The notes under the pieces: model-generated
Databases searched by the model: none
The model's input: the letters and a program-made list of their open reading frames with translations, nothing else
Told to the model about the DNA's origin: nothing
Program-made: the position numbers and the translations under genes
Shown here: positions 10,901 to 17,701 of the stretch, in pieces
Position numbering within the stretch: the first letter of the stretch is position 1
Layout of the letters: each line of letters begins with the position of its first letter
Assembly: GCA_000024525.1 (NCBI GenBank)
Contig: CP001769.1
Span: 186,001 to 250,000, forward strand
Source of the DNA: Spirosoma linguale DSM 74
GTDB taxonomy: Bacteria; Bacteroidota; Bacteroidia; Cytophagales; Spirosomataceae
DNA: 64,000 nt
Reading direction: 5' to 3'

Positions 10901-11399
10901 AACGCTCAGTATGGTCGTCCTGGATCTGGAGGTGATGATTCAGGAGACCGGTGCCGAAATGCGAATCCATCCGTTGCCAACGGTACTGGGTGACCGTTCA
11001 CAACTGATTCAGCTCTTTCAGAATTTGCTATCCAATGCCCTTAAATTCCGACGGAAGAGTTCGGCCGGTGTGTCGGTGCCACCGGTAGTTGAGGTAAGTG
11101 CTCAACTGGTAAACGTGTCGGAACTGCCTTCTACTGTGAGGCCCACTCGCTCGGTAGCCGCGTATTACCGCATCGATGTGACGGACAACGGAATCGGATT
11201 CAATGAGAAATACCTGGATCGTATTTTTCAGGTGTTTCAGCGGCTGCACGGCAAAAGTGAGTTTCAGGGTACAGGGATCGGTCTGGCGATTTGCGAAAAG
11301 GTGGTTGCGAATCATGGGGGGGTAATTACGGCCCAAAGTCAGCCCGGCGAAGGGGCTACCTTCAGCGTATATCTGCCCGCAGTTTCGTTTCAGGACTAG
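7938..11399 (+). CDS. Soluble hybrid kinase with two kinase cores flanking a receiver
   Basis: A 1,153-residue protein without membrane segments. Order: a PAS-like sensor (about 20-150), a GAF-like region (about 155-330), a first kinase core with phospho-acceptor His352 (NNISHEFRTPL), N-box NLLSNAFKYT and D-box DTGVGIP. Then comes a receiver with phospho-acceptor Asp670 (LILSDIMMPVMDG) and Lys in LVKPF, a PAS-like domain (about 750-870), a coiled linker, and a second kinase core with His920 (YVASHDLQEPL), N-box NLLSNALKF and D-box DNGIGFN. Both cores keep their catalytic boxes, so both could be active. The second core is of the SHDLQEPL class often found after PAS domains. It may integrate two inputs, one acting on the receiver and one on a separate regulator such as the divergent gene at 6925; that is inference. 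Confidence 0.92.
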   Translation: MIERESLEPFLAGGGEMGHLIRSLDWAKTPLGPISAWPQSLRTSVSLCLSSTFPILIAWGPETIQLYNDSYRPICGAKHPESMGQNFRICWETALPVVGDAFTRGQQGEGTYIKDQRMFLDRYGYLEEAFMTFSFAPIRDESGDVGGIFHPITETTDKMLSARRTQVLRDVAALVGQAKTNQDIYASLVEAQSGFELDLPYLLFYELEEDGKQARLVSTAGLAVDVVVPPNLNQLVVAETDWLANLPETLIIDRLDERVGPLVGGPYTEFPHTAVRLPILLSTRDQPTGFLLAGVSSRRALDQDYLNFYALLANTISTAFSNVHAYQEEQKRAEALAAIDQAKTAFFNNISHEFRTPLTLMLGPLEELLQDTALQESTYKQPIEATHRNALRLLKLVNNLLDFSRIEAGRVKASFRPVDLVGLTVDLASSFRSLIERAGLELSVDCEPMPAVVYADAEMWEKVVLNLLSNAFKYTLKGHIGVQLTAEADGVVLRVSDTGVGIPAAELPHMFERFHRVANAGGRTYEGSGIGLSLVHELVRLHGGTITVTSREGEGSTFTVRLPLGKDHLPQDQVIEGSYQNQKSQLTDTFLQEARTMLSEEMLSVDVGRMPSEAVEFDQATKILVVDDNADMRAYLTRLLAPYFTVSTAVNGADAIRQLATDLPQLILSDIMMPVMDGKELLRRVKQNPVTAPIPLIFLSARAGQEARIDGLEAGADDYLVKPFSSLELLTKIRAQINLNQTRRQGETRLRSLVEQAPVAMLLMKGSNLVIDLVNQAMLELIQREKDILGKPLVDAMPELNGQGFIDRCLTVYQTGVPDQGWSIAIPVNRNNRVETGYFNILLTPYYEGNAITGVLEVCTEITELVEVNKALATSEDRYRQLSTALDEQVQQRTAELQASIHDLQRSNDNLQQFAYVASHDLQEPLRKIQSFGDLLKNQYADNLGEGIDYLKRMQTAANRMSTLIRDLLSFSRITTRQEVTETVSLAETLSMVVLDLEVMIQETGAEMRIHPLPTVLGDRSQLIQLFQNLLSNALKFRRKSSAGVSVPPVVEVSAQLVNVSELPSTVRPTRSVAAYYRIDVTDNGIGFNEKYLDRIFQVFQRLHGKSEFQGTGIGLAICEKVVANHGGVITAQSQPGEGATFSVYLPAVSFQD

Positions 11400-11497
11400 T
11401 AAAATCGCGCAAAATCCGGCTGGCTGGCAGTATAGTTACTTCCTGCTCCCCTTTATTTTTGCATTAACAAAATCCTGCGAAGGCCTATTTTTGCGTC

Positions 11498-12172
11498 ATG
11501 AATATCCTCTCAATGAGCCAGACGCTGTTTTACCTCATCGAACAGCAACCGAATTCTGAAAAAGCCGTGACCTACCTGCGTCAGCAGGCCGATACGTTTT
11601 CGTCAAACCCACAAGTCGCTGTCTTCTACCGCGTTTTTACGGCCTTACCGCGTTTTGTCGGGAAACAGCCCGTCGTTGTTCCGGCGGATATACAATTTGC
11701 CTTGCAGCGGGTACGGCCCGGCTTTACTGTTCAGGACTGGACCCTCGACCGGCTGGCGCGGGTGTGGTGGCTTCTGCAGCTACCCGCCGACGACCAGACT
11801 ACCTACGTCAAAACAATCAGCGAGCTCTTCAAAGCGGGCGAACTGAACGAGCTGGTTGCTCTCTATTCGGCTCTGCCCGTACTGGCCTATCCCGAAGCAT
11901 GGAAGTTTCAGGCCACGGAAGGTATTCGGAACAACATCGCCGATGTGCAGTCGGCCATTATGCTCCACAACCCGTACCCCGCCGATTACTTCGACGAACC
12001 TGCCTGGAATCAGCTGATTATGAAGGCGTTTTTTACGGATAAAGACGTTACGCAGATCATCGGTCTGAACGAACGCAACAACGCCCGGCTCGCTCAAACG
12101 CTGACAGACTTTGCTGCCGAACGCCGGGCGGCCGGGCGTAGTTTGCCCGCTCATATGGAGGAGTTGATGTGA
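11498..12172 (+). CDS. eboA: EboA-like protein
   Basis: A 224-residue, mostly alpha-helical protein matching the EboA family as I recall it (helical repeats, WWLLQLP, MLHNPYPADYFDEPAWNQLIMKAFF). EboA is the first gene of the ebo cluster of cyanobacteria, Bacteroidota and some algal plastids. In Nostoc punctiforme the cluster is needed for export of a scytonemin precursor; the biochemical role of EboA is unknown. Its normal partners eboB and eboC lie 1.6 kb downstream on the same strand, with two opposite-strand genes between. The assignment rests on family resemblance plus this context. Confidence 0.8.
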   Translation: MNILSMSQTLFYLIEQQPNSEKAVTYLRQQADTFSSNPQVAVFYRVFTALPRFVGKQPVVVPADIQFALQRVRPGFTVQDWTLDRLARVWWLLQLPADDQTTYVKTISELFKAGELNELVALYSALPVLAYPEAWKFQATEGIRNNIADVQSAIMLHNPYPADYFDEPAWNQLIMKAFFTDKDVTQIIGLNERNNARLAQTLTDFAAERRAAGRSLPAHMEELM

Positions 12173-12174
12173 TA

Positions 12175-12241
12175 TATCCTGGACGGCCACGTCCGGGCGT
12201 AAATAGGCTATCTGCTTACTCGGACGTGGCCGTCCAGGATA
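12175..12241. terminator. Perfect 21-bp inverted repeat between convergent genes
   Basis: Arms 12175-12195 and 12221-12241 are exact reverse complements, with a 25-nt loop. It begins 3 bp after the eboA stop and lies before the convergent outer-membrane gene's end, so a two-way terminator is likely, although neither side has a long T run. Confidence 0.65.
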
Positions 12242-12264
12242 CATCACCTACTGCCTGCAATCCC

Positions 12265-12927
12265 TTAATAAAACCGGTACGAAATACCTGCCGACAGCAT
12301 CAGAGAGGGAGCACTGTTCTTCAGTAAATCGTAGTTGAAGAAGATGTTCTGGTACTGGGCCTGAATTTCAGCTCCCAGCCCCTGTTCGCGTTTGCCGTAG
12401 TACTTTACGCCAATGGCAGGGGCTATAGCACCCCTGAATCCGTTCGACTGGTCGGCCAGCGTGCCGAAGTAGTTGGTGTAGTCGACATAAGCACCACCAC
12501 CAGCCATCTGCACATAGGGTCGAAGGGCGGCTGCATTATCGGCAAAGTAATAGGAGAGCGACACCATAGCCGGAATAACCGACAGCGTTCGGGTTTGTAC
12601 CGCCGAAATAGACTGGTCGCCGTAGTCGTACACCTGCCTGTCGAGTCGCTGCTTGTTGTACTGGTAACCCGTTTTTACGCCAATGGCGAACCGCTTTGGA
12701 AATAGCCATTCGCCTTCCAGCGCGAAGTTAGTAGGCGACACTTTGTCGATATACCCCTGCGTACCACCCATCGGGAAGGCAACGCCGTAGCGGGCAGCAA
12801 TATTGAACGTCACGTATTCCTGATAGGGCGACGGGAATCCGTTGTTGCCCGAATTATCATTTTTATACTGTGCCCAGGTCGTTGTCGTTAACGCCATCAG
12901 GGCCGCAAATGCGATGATCGATTTCAT
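12265..12927 (-). CDS. Outer-membrane beta-barrel protein
   Basis: A 220-residue exported protein. The N-terminal signal peptide (MKSIIAFAALMALTTTTWA-Q) is followed by alternating beta-strand sequence (AARYGVAFPMGG, FAIGVKTGYQY, VSLSYYFAD, IAPAIGVKYYGKR) ending in ISYRFY, a terminal aromatic residue as usual for barrel insertion. This is the small OmpW/OprF-like barrel type common in Bacteroidota. It lies 6 bp downstream of the DUF4136-like lipoprotein gene on the same strand, so the two form a likely operon. Function beyond outer-membrane localisation is unknown. Confidence 0.82.
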   Translation of the reverse strand: MKSIIAFAALMALTTTTWAQYKNDNSGNNGFPSPYQEYVTFNIAARYGVAFPMGGTQGYIDKVSPTNFALEGEWLFPKRFAIGVKTGYQYNKQRLDRQVYDYGDQSISAVQTRTLSVIPAMVSLSYYFADNAAALRPYVQMAGGGAYVDYTNYFGTLADQSNGFRGAIAPAIGVKYYGKREQGLGAEIQAQYQNIFFNYDLLKNSAPSLMLSAGISYRFY

Positions 12928-12933
12928 AATGAC

Positions 12934-13617
12934 TTATTCAGAAGCCTTTAAATAAGGCGATTGGTTGAAAATAGCCGTAATAGCGTTGTCGACGGCTTGC
13001 TGATCTGTAATGTCAGCGCCCCGGATGGTAGCATTGTAAATGACGTTCAGCTGAGGTTGGCCGGTGCCCGTACCTGTTCCGGCAGTTGGCCGGTTTTTCA
13101 GGTCTACAATCTGAACTTCCCAGTACTGGTCTGTTACCTGATACGTGTAGTAGCTCGGGTAATAAGGCGAATAGCCATAGCCTCCCAAACCGCCAAAACC
13201 ACCCCAGTAGCCTGAATAATACGAATACGGATTGGAGGCTACACCTGTATACTGGTTGTTGACCTGGATGATTGCCACGCCTAAGTCCGCATTGTCGCCC
13301 CGGTTAACCCGCTGAAACCCTTTTGCCGTCAGGGCATTCGCTACGTTTGTCACAAACCGGCTCGAAATAGGGGTTTGAGATGTAGCGTACGAATCGTTCG
13401 ACTCAATAATGACGGAATCTGGAAGGCTGAACGTCTTATACTGACCGAAGTTGACCGAGCGGTCGTAATTCGTTATGTAAACCGGACTATCCGCCGGGCT
13501 CAGGTCCTTGATGGCGTTTTCCCGGCAGGAGAGTAGTCCGCCACCCGCCAGAAGCAGTAAAACTGCCCCCAGTTTCCACTTTCCTGCTTTACGTTGTTGA
13601 TGCATGTTCATATTCAT
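12934..13617 (-). CDS. DUF4136-type lipoprotein
   Basis: A 227-residue lipoprotein with a lipobox (GLLSC, Cys31). It shows the DUF4136 pattern: NYDRSVNFGQYKTFSLPD near the start, then a helix of the type FVTNVANALTAKGFQ and ADLGVAIIQ. A Gly/Tyr-rich stretch (YYSGYWGGFGGLGGYGYSPYYPSYY type) sits in the middle, followed by YQVTDQYWEVQIVDLKN. DUF4136 proteins are envelope lipoproteins without a settled function. Transcribed just before the beta-barrel gene, forming a two-gene envelope unit that interrupts the ebo genes. Confidence 0.85.
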   Translation of the reverse strand: MNMNMHQQRKAGKWKLGAVLLLLAGGGLLSCRENAIKDLSPADSPVYITNYDRSVNFGQYKTFSLPDSVIIESNDSYATSQTPISSRFVTNVANALTAKGFQRVNRGDNADLGVAIIQVNNQYTGVASNPYSYYSGYWGGFGGLGGYGYSPYYPSYYTYQVTDQYWEVQIVDLKNRPTAGTGTGTGQPQLNVIYNATIRGADITDQQAVDNAITAIFNQSPYLKASE

Positions 13618-13778
13618 GGTTGCATTTGTTGTAAGACTATCTATAAAACGAATAGACTAGTACGAAGTTTGTGTCGATTGAATTAAATGTTGCTAAAAAA
13701 CGTGCAGAACGGGGGTAATTTTTGCGGAACTTTGCTGCCCAATTGACCAGTACTTACTGCCTTTAACGTAGAACAATT

Positions 13779-14711
13779 ATGGATTTTATGGATTCAATTC
13801 GTGGCATGTCGTTTTTCGATATGCACGTCCACATGACGTCCCGTACCACAGACGACTATCAGGCGATGGCCGACGCGGGCGTAGTAGCCCTGATCGAACC
13901 GGCTTTCTGGCTTGGACAGCCCCGCACGGGCGTCGACTCATTCCGGGATTATTTCGCCAGTCTGGTAGGCTGGGAGCGATTTCGGGCGTCGCAGTTCGGT
14001 ATCCGGCACTATTGTACCATCGGATTGAACTCCAAAGAGGCTAATCAAGAAGAATTAGCGGAGCAGGTTATGGAAATCCTGCCGTTATTCATCTACAAAG
14101 AAGGCGTGGTTGGTGTAGGTGAAATTGGCTTTGATGACCAGACGCCCGCCGAGGATAAATACTACCGGGCACAACTGGAACTGGCCCGGGAAGCCGGATT
14201 ACCCGTACAGATTCACACGCCCCACCGCGATAAAAAACAGGGCACCAGCCGGAGTATGGACATCGCCATCGAGCATGGCATCGACCCCGGCATGGTGATC
14301 GTTGACCATAATAATGAGGAAACGGTGCGTGAGGTGCTGGACCGTGGTTTCTGGGCAGGCTTCACCATTTATCCGTTTACCAAGATGGGCAACGAGCGCA
14401 TGGTTGAGGTGGTAAAGCAGTACGGACCGGAGCGCATCATGATCAACTCGGCCGCCGACTGGGGCATCAGCGACCCGCTGGCTGTACCCAAAACGGCTGC
14501 ATTGATGAAGCAGCGTGGTATTTCGGACGAGGCTATCAAACTAGTGACCTTTACCAATGCTGTAACAGCCTTTGCCCAAAGCGGTCAGCTTAGCCTCGAA
14601 GAACTCACCCAGCCCATGGGTATCGACCAGAGCCAGCGCTACAACGGCAGTTCGGTACTACGGGGCGGACAGGCACCGAGAGTGGACAAGGAATCGACGA
14701 TAATTAAATAA
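13779..14711 (+). CDS. eboB: EboB-like TatD-family metal-dependent hydrolase
   Basis: A 310-residue TIM-barrel amidohydrolase-type protein. Likely metal ligands are visible: HxH (His16, His18 in FFDMHVHM), Glu in GVGEIGFDD, His in VQIHTPH, His in IVDHNN and Asp in NSAADWG. This matches the TatD-like hydrolase encoded as EboB in ebo clusters. The substrate is unknown. It is followed 102 bp later by eboC on the same strand, and a common transcript is likely. Confidence 0.85.
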   Translation: MDFMDSIRGMSFFDMHVHMTSRTTDDYQAMADAGVVALIEPAFWLGQPRTGVDSFRDYFASLVGWERFRASQFGIRHYCTIGLNSKEANQEELAEQVMEILPLFIYKEGVVGVGEIGFDDQTPAEDKYYRAQLELAREAGLPVQIHTPHRDKKQGTSRSMDIAIEHGIDPGMVIVDHNNEETVREVLDRGFWAGFTIYPFTKMGNERMVEVVKQYGPERIMINSAADWGISDPLAVPKTAALMKQRGISDEAIKLVTFTNAVTAFAQSGQLSLEELTQPMGIDQSQRYNGSSVLRGGQAPRVDKESTIIK

Positions 14712-14725
14712 GTAATGAAAAGAGT

Positions 14726-14787
14726 ATAATGGGTAATGAACAATGGGTTATAGTAAGTGAAGTGCCCCATTGTTCGTTGCCCATTAT
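14726..14787. repeat. Imperfect inverted repeat plus ATTATG-type direct repeats
   Basis: 14726-14747 and 14766-14787 pair over 22 bp with two mismatches. The right arm runs into two copies of an ATTATGCATTTTTC direct repeat (about 14783-14813) that reach the eboC start codon. It is typical of short Bacteroidota intergenic repeats and could form a hairpin in the eboB-eboC transcript. Confidence 0.6.
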
Positions 14788-14813
14788 GCATTTTTCATTA
14801 TGCATTTTTCATT

Positions 14814-15689
14814 ATGCTTAAAGCACTTCTCTCCCTAACCCGGCCGGCCAACCTGGTTACGTCTGTTGCCGATGTACTGGCCGGTATGGCTATTGCGGGT
14901 TATTTTGGCGTTTATGACCCGGCCCCGGCTCCGGTGGGATGGCTTTGTCTGGCAACAGTCGGATTGTACGGTGGGGGCGTTGTCTTCAACGATGTGTTCG
15001 ATGCCGAGCTGGATGCTGTTGAGCGGCCCGAGCGGCCCATTCCCAGCGGAGTCGTCCCTAAATCAACGGCTGCCTTACTCGGAACGGTGTTGTTTATGAT
15101 GGGTATCGCTGCATCGTTTGCCGTTAACCAAACGGCGGGTCTACTGGCAATTGGTATTACCGTAGCCTCGCTGGTTTATGATAAGTTCGGGAAACATCAT
15201 AACCTGCTTGGTCCTGTAAACATGGGGCTTTGTCGGGGCCTGAATCTGTTGCTTGGTATCAGCATCATTCCCGATCAGGTTATGCCCTGGGCGTGGGTTG
15301 GTCTGGTGCCCATTGCCTACATTGCGGCCATCACTATGATTAGCCGGGGCGAAGTTCACGGTGGAAGTCCAACGACACTCCGGTTTGCCGGGATTCTCTA
15401 TGCGCTGGTGATCGGTTGCCTGGCCGCTCTGGCGCAACGGCAGCAACAGTTGGGTACGGCTCTGCCGTTTCTGCTTTTATTTGGCTACTATATTTTCCCG
15501 CCCCTCTGGCGAGCCGTGAAAGAACCCGTTGGCCGGAATATTGGCCTGGCCGTTCGGGCGGGGGTGCTATCGCTCATTGTCATGAACGCGGCCTGGGTGG
15601 CGGCTTTCGCGTCGTTCCCGCTGGCTATGCTGGTCTTTTGCCTGCTGCCGCTGTCAAGATTGCTGGCAAAAGTTTTTGCTGTGACGTAG
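14814..15689 (+). CDS. eboC: EboC-like UbiA-superfamily prenyltransferase
   Basis: A 291-residue polytopic membrane protein of the UbiA superfamily. The first Asp-rich motif is NDVFDAELDAVERPERPIP; a second motif region includes VYDKFGKHHNLLGPVNMGLCRGLN. Such enzymes transfer a prenyl group to an aromatic or other acceptor in the membrane. As EboC in ebo clusters it is thought to make or modify a lipid-linked metabolite, but the substrate is unknown. I use the ATG at 14814 (MLKALLSLTRPANL); the frame is open further upstream, but that part is translated repeat. No eboD, eboE or eboF follows. Confidence 0.85.
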   Translation: MLKALLSLTRPANLVTSVADVLAGMAIAGYFGVYDPAPAPVGWLCLATVGLYGGGVVFNDVFDAELDAVERPERPIPSGVVPKSTAALLGTVLFMMGIAASFAVNQTAGLLAIGITVASLVYDKFGKHHNLLGPVNMGLCRGLNLLLGISIIPDQVMPWAWVGLVPIAYIAAITMISRGEVHGGSPTTLRFAGILYALVIGCLAALAQRQQQLGTALPFLLLFGYYIFPPLWRAVKEPVGRNIGLAVRAGVLSLIVMNAAWVAAFASFPLAMLVFCLLPLSRLLAKVFAVT

Positions 15690-15766
15690 TGTATGTAAAC
15701 GGGAATGGGTCAAACGCCATATCTTGAAGATATGGCGTTTGACCCATTCCCGTTTACATACACTAC
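15686..15766. terminator. Perfect 40-bp inverted repeat with a 1-nt centre
   Basis: Arms 15686-15725 and 15727-15766 are exact reverse complements around G15726. The left arm includes the eboC stop codon (15687-15689), and the right arm ends 4 bp before the convergent bacilliredoxin gene. It is probably a two-way terminator, but unusually long and perfect for that. Confidence 0.7.
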
Positions 15767-15769
15767 CAC

Positions 15770-16201
15770 TTACGCGTTTGCAGGGGTGCAGAACTCTTCC
15801 AGCGCCATTTCGAGGTGCTGGGCGATCATCTGCGCCGAACGGCCTTCGATGTGGTGCCGCTCAATAAAATGAACGAGTTCACCATCTTTGAAAATACCAA
15901 TGGCTGGCGACGATGGCGGATAAGGCAACAGATATTCCCGCATCTTGGCGGTTGCTTCGAGGTCGCCACCCGCAAAAACGGTCACCATTTTGTCGGGTTT
16001 TACCGGGCTAGCCGCTAACGCTGCTTTTACGCCTGGACGAGCCGCACCGGCTGCGCAACCGCAAACCGAGTTTACTACGACCAGCATAGTACCTTCGGTA
16101 TTTTCCACGGCGTTTACCACGTCGTCGGCGGTGGTCAATTCTTCAAACCCGACACTGGTCAGGTCTTCCCGCATCGGGATAAGCAAATGAGGAGGATACA
16201 T
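15770..16201 (-). CDS. BrxA/BrxB-family bacilliredoxin
   Basis: A 143-residue thioredoxin-fold protein of the YphP/YqiW family. It has the diagnostic CGC motif (NSVCGCAAG, Cys47 and Cys49) and the C-terminal GELVHFIERHHIEGR block. Bacilliredoxins remove bacillithiol or other thiol adducts from oxidised proteins. It lies last in the suf-associated gene row, 88 bp after the DUF59 gene, which fits a role in thiol and Fe-S repair. Length is normal. Confidence 0.92.
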   Translation of the reverse strand: MYPPHLLIPMREDLTSVGFEELTTADDVVNAVENTEGTMLVVVNSVCGCAAGAARPGVKAALAASPVKPDKMVTVFAGGDLEATAKMREYLLPYPPSSPAIGIFKDGELVHFIERHHIEGRSAQMIAQHLEMALEEFCTPANA

Positions 16202-16289
16202 AATAGTTTGTTAGTTAATAAGTTGAATCAGTCAGTTAGTCAATAACGGAGTAGTCTCATTACCGGGTAACCAACTTGCCGACTATTTT

Positions 16290-16601
16290 TTACATAAACC
16301 CAAGTTCAAGTTTGGCTACTTCCGACATCAGTTCGGTGGAGTAGGGGGGCTCGAAGGTGAGTTCGACGCTCACGTCGCTGACGCCCTCAATGACCCGCAC
16401 TTTCTCTTCGATTTCGGCAGGAATCGACCCGGCCGAGGGGCAGGAAGGCGAGGTCAGCGTCATGAGGATATACACGTTGTTGACCGGAAATATCTTGATA
16501 TCGTAGATGAGACCCAACTCATACACATCCACCGGAATTTCAGGGTCGTAAACACCCTTCAGGGCCAGTACAACTTGTTCTTTCAGTTCTTCGTCTGTCA
16601 T
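16290..16601 (-). CDS. DUF59/MIP18-type Fe-S assembly protein (SufT-like)
   Basis: A 103-residue DUF59 protein. It has DPEIPVDVYELGLIYDI and the conserved Cys in TSPSCPSAGSIP, plus VELTFEPPYS. Proteins of this type help mature or transfer Fe-S clusters and are commonly encoded in suf operons of Bacteroidota. It is transcribed after sufE (73 bp apart) and before the bacilliredoxin. Standard length and complete. Confidence 0.9.
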   Translation of the reverse strand: MTDEELKEQVVLALKGVYDPEIPVDVYELGLIYDIKIFPVNNVYILMTLTSPSCPSAGSIPAEIEEKVRVIEGVSDVSVELTFEPPYSTELMSEVAKLELGFM

Positions 16602-16674
16602 CTTTTTAGGTCATGTTGTGGTCAAAAGTGGTCAGGGTTTGTCAAAATGCTGCAAAAGCCTGCCCGATTTCTGC

Positions 16675-17118
16675 TTATTGGTTACCGGTTGAATAGCCCT
16701 TCCCGAAGGCTTTCATTCGTTCGATCATGGAGGCTAATCCACCGGCGCGCAGGGACGTAATTAAGTTACCCATGCCCACGCGGGGAATAAAGTATAAATC
16801 GGCATTGGCAATATCTTCGGGTTTCTCACCCGAGAGCACCCGGATCAACAATCCGACCAGCCCTTTCGAAATCTGGGCCGTTGGCTCGCTGTCTCCGTAA
16901 AAATAGAGCCGGGGCACGCCAGCCCGGTCGTCTTTTAATTCGGCATCGACCCACACTTTCGACTGGCACCCCATAATCCGGTTCTCGTCTGTTTTGAGCG
17001 ATTCGGGCATGGGGGGCAGCTTTTTGCCTAAGTCAATGATGTATTGCGTCTTGTCGAGCTGGTCGTCGAACAAGTCAAATTCTTCGATTATTTCGTCCTG
17101 TTTCTCGTTAATGGTCAT
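16675..17118 (-). CDS. sufE: SufE-type sulfur acceptor
   Basis: A 147-residue protein of the SufE family, which takes persulfide sulfur from SufS and passes it to the scaffold. The acceptor Cys51 lies in RIMGCQSKVW. Other family marks are IDLGKKLPPMPE and the C-terminal LRAGGLASMIERM. I use the ATG at 17118 (MTINEKQ). A longer open frame exists to 17175, but it translates the duplicated end of sufS. In the likely ancestral order this gene followed sufS directly, with only 5 bp between the sufS stop and this start. Confidence 0.92.
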   Translation of the reverse strand: MTINEKQDEIIEEFDLFDDQLDKTQYIIDLGKKLPPMPESLKTDENRIMGCQSKVWVDAELKDDRAGVPRLYFYGDSEPTAQISKGLVGLLIRVLSGEKPEDIANADLYFIPRVGMGNLITSLRAGGLASMIERMKAFGKGYSTGNQ

Positions 17119-17123
17119 GCTGC

Positions 17124-17166
17124 TTATAACATCATTTTCTGAACCCGTCGAAGGCCCTGAACAAGC
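17124..17166. repeat. 43-bp direct repeat, copy next to sufE
   Basis: Exactly the same 43 bases as 17659-17701, the 3' end of sufS including its stop codon. Together they bracket the toxin-antitoxin pair. Confidence 0.95.
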
Positions 17167-17171
17167 TGGGT

Positions 17172-17459
17172 TCAATCCTTCATGTTACTGGCCTGATGAC
17201 GAATCGAAACTAAGTAAATCGTATCAATCAGGAAAACATACTTTACTCGATAGCGACCCACTAAAATCTCCCGGTAAAAGTAAAGTTCATGCCTCGGAAC
17301 GAGTCTGCCCATCTCTGGAAAATCGCCTAGTAAGGCCAGTTTCTTGTCTAATTCATCCGTCCAGGTTTCTGATGAAGTTGGCGAAATTTCATATAGATCG
17401 TTAAGAACCTTATTCAAATGTTCTTTAGCACGGGGCATCCAGATTATGGTTGTTGCCAT
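17172..17459 (-). CDS. RelE/ParE-superfamily toxin
   Basis: A 95-residue basic protein with the ParE/RelE pattern: WMPRAKEHLNKVLNDLY at the start, FPEMGRLVPRHELYFYREILVGRYRVKYVF in the centre (split here by function: ELYFYREI then YRVKY) and YLVSIRHQ near the end. ParE-type members poison gyrase and RelE-type cleave mRNA; I cannot decide which. It overlaps the antitoxin gene by 16 bp, the usual coupled arrangement. The pair lies between sufS and sufE inside a 43-bp duplication, so it is an insertion. Confidence 0.85.
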   Translation of the reverse strand: MATTIIWMPRAKEHLNKVLNDLYEISPTSSETWTDELDKKLALLGDFPEMGRLVPRHELYFYREILVGRYRVKYVFLIDTIYLVSIRHQASNMKD

Positions 17460-17647
17460 TGCTTATCTTTAATCCACTGGCGAGCTTCTGACATTACATC
17501 TTCATGCTGGTAGCCGTTACCTTTCCGAATATCATCTAACGCCGTTTCCAAATCATCCAACGATTGGAGACGATCAATGATGTCTTCCATTGTAATCTGC
17601 TCAGGCATGCTCTGAAGGCTTTCGATTACTCTTGTTTTGGTAAGCAT
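17444..17647 (-). CDS. Antitoxin of the RelE/ParE pair
   Basis: A small acidic helical protein of 67 residues (LQSMPEQITMEDIIDRLQ, then DDIRKGNGYQHEDVMSEARQW). This is the common short antitoxin type encoded before RelE/ParE toxins in Bacteroidota: an N-terminal dimer/DNA-binding half and a C-terminal tail that would wrap the toxin. Its start codon is 11 bp after the sufS stop, so it is probably read from the suf transcript as well as from any promoter of its own. Confidence 0.82.
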   Translation of the reverse strand: MLTKTRVIESLQSMPEQITMEDIIDRLQSLDDLETALDDIRKGNGYQHEDVMSEARQWIKDKQWQQP

Positions 17648-17658
17648 AGCGTCATTAA

Positions 17659-17701
17659 TTATAACATCATTTTCTGAACCCGTCGAAGGCCCTGAACAAG
17701 C
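17659..17701. repeat. 43-bp direct repeat, original copy within the end of sufS
   Basis: Encodes the last residues of SufS and its stop codon. The identical copy is at 17124-17166. Confidence 0.95.

Noticed and set aside
16994..17404. 136-codon plus-strand frame over sufE and the toxin
   Set aside because: Shadow frame across two well-supported minus-strand genes and the 43-bp repeat.
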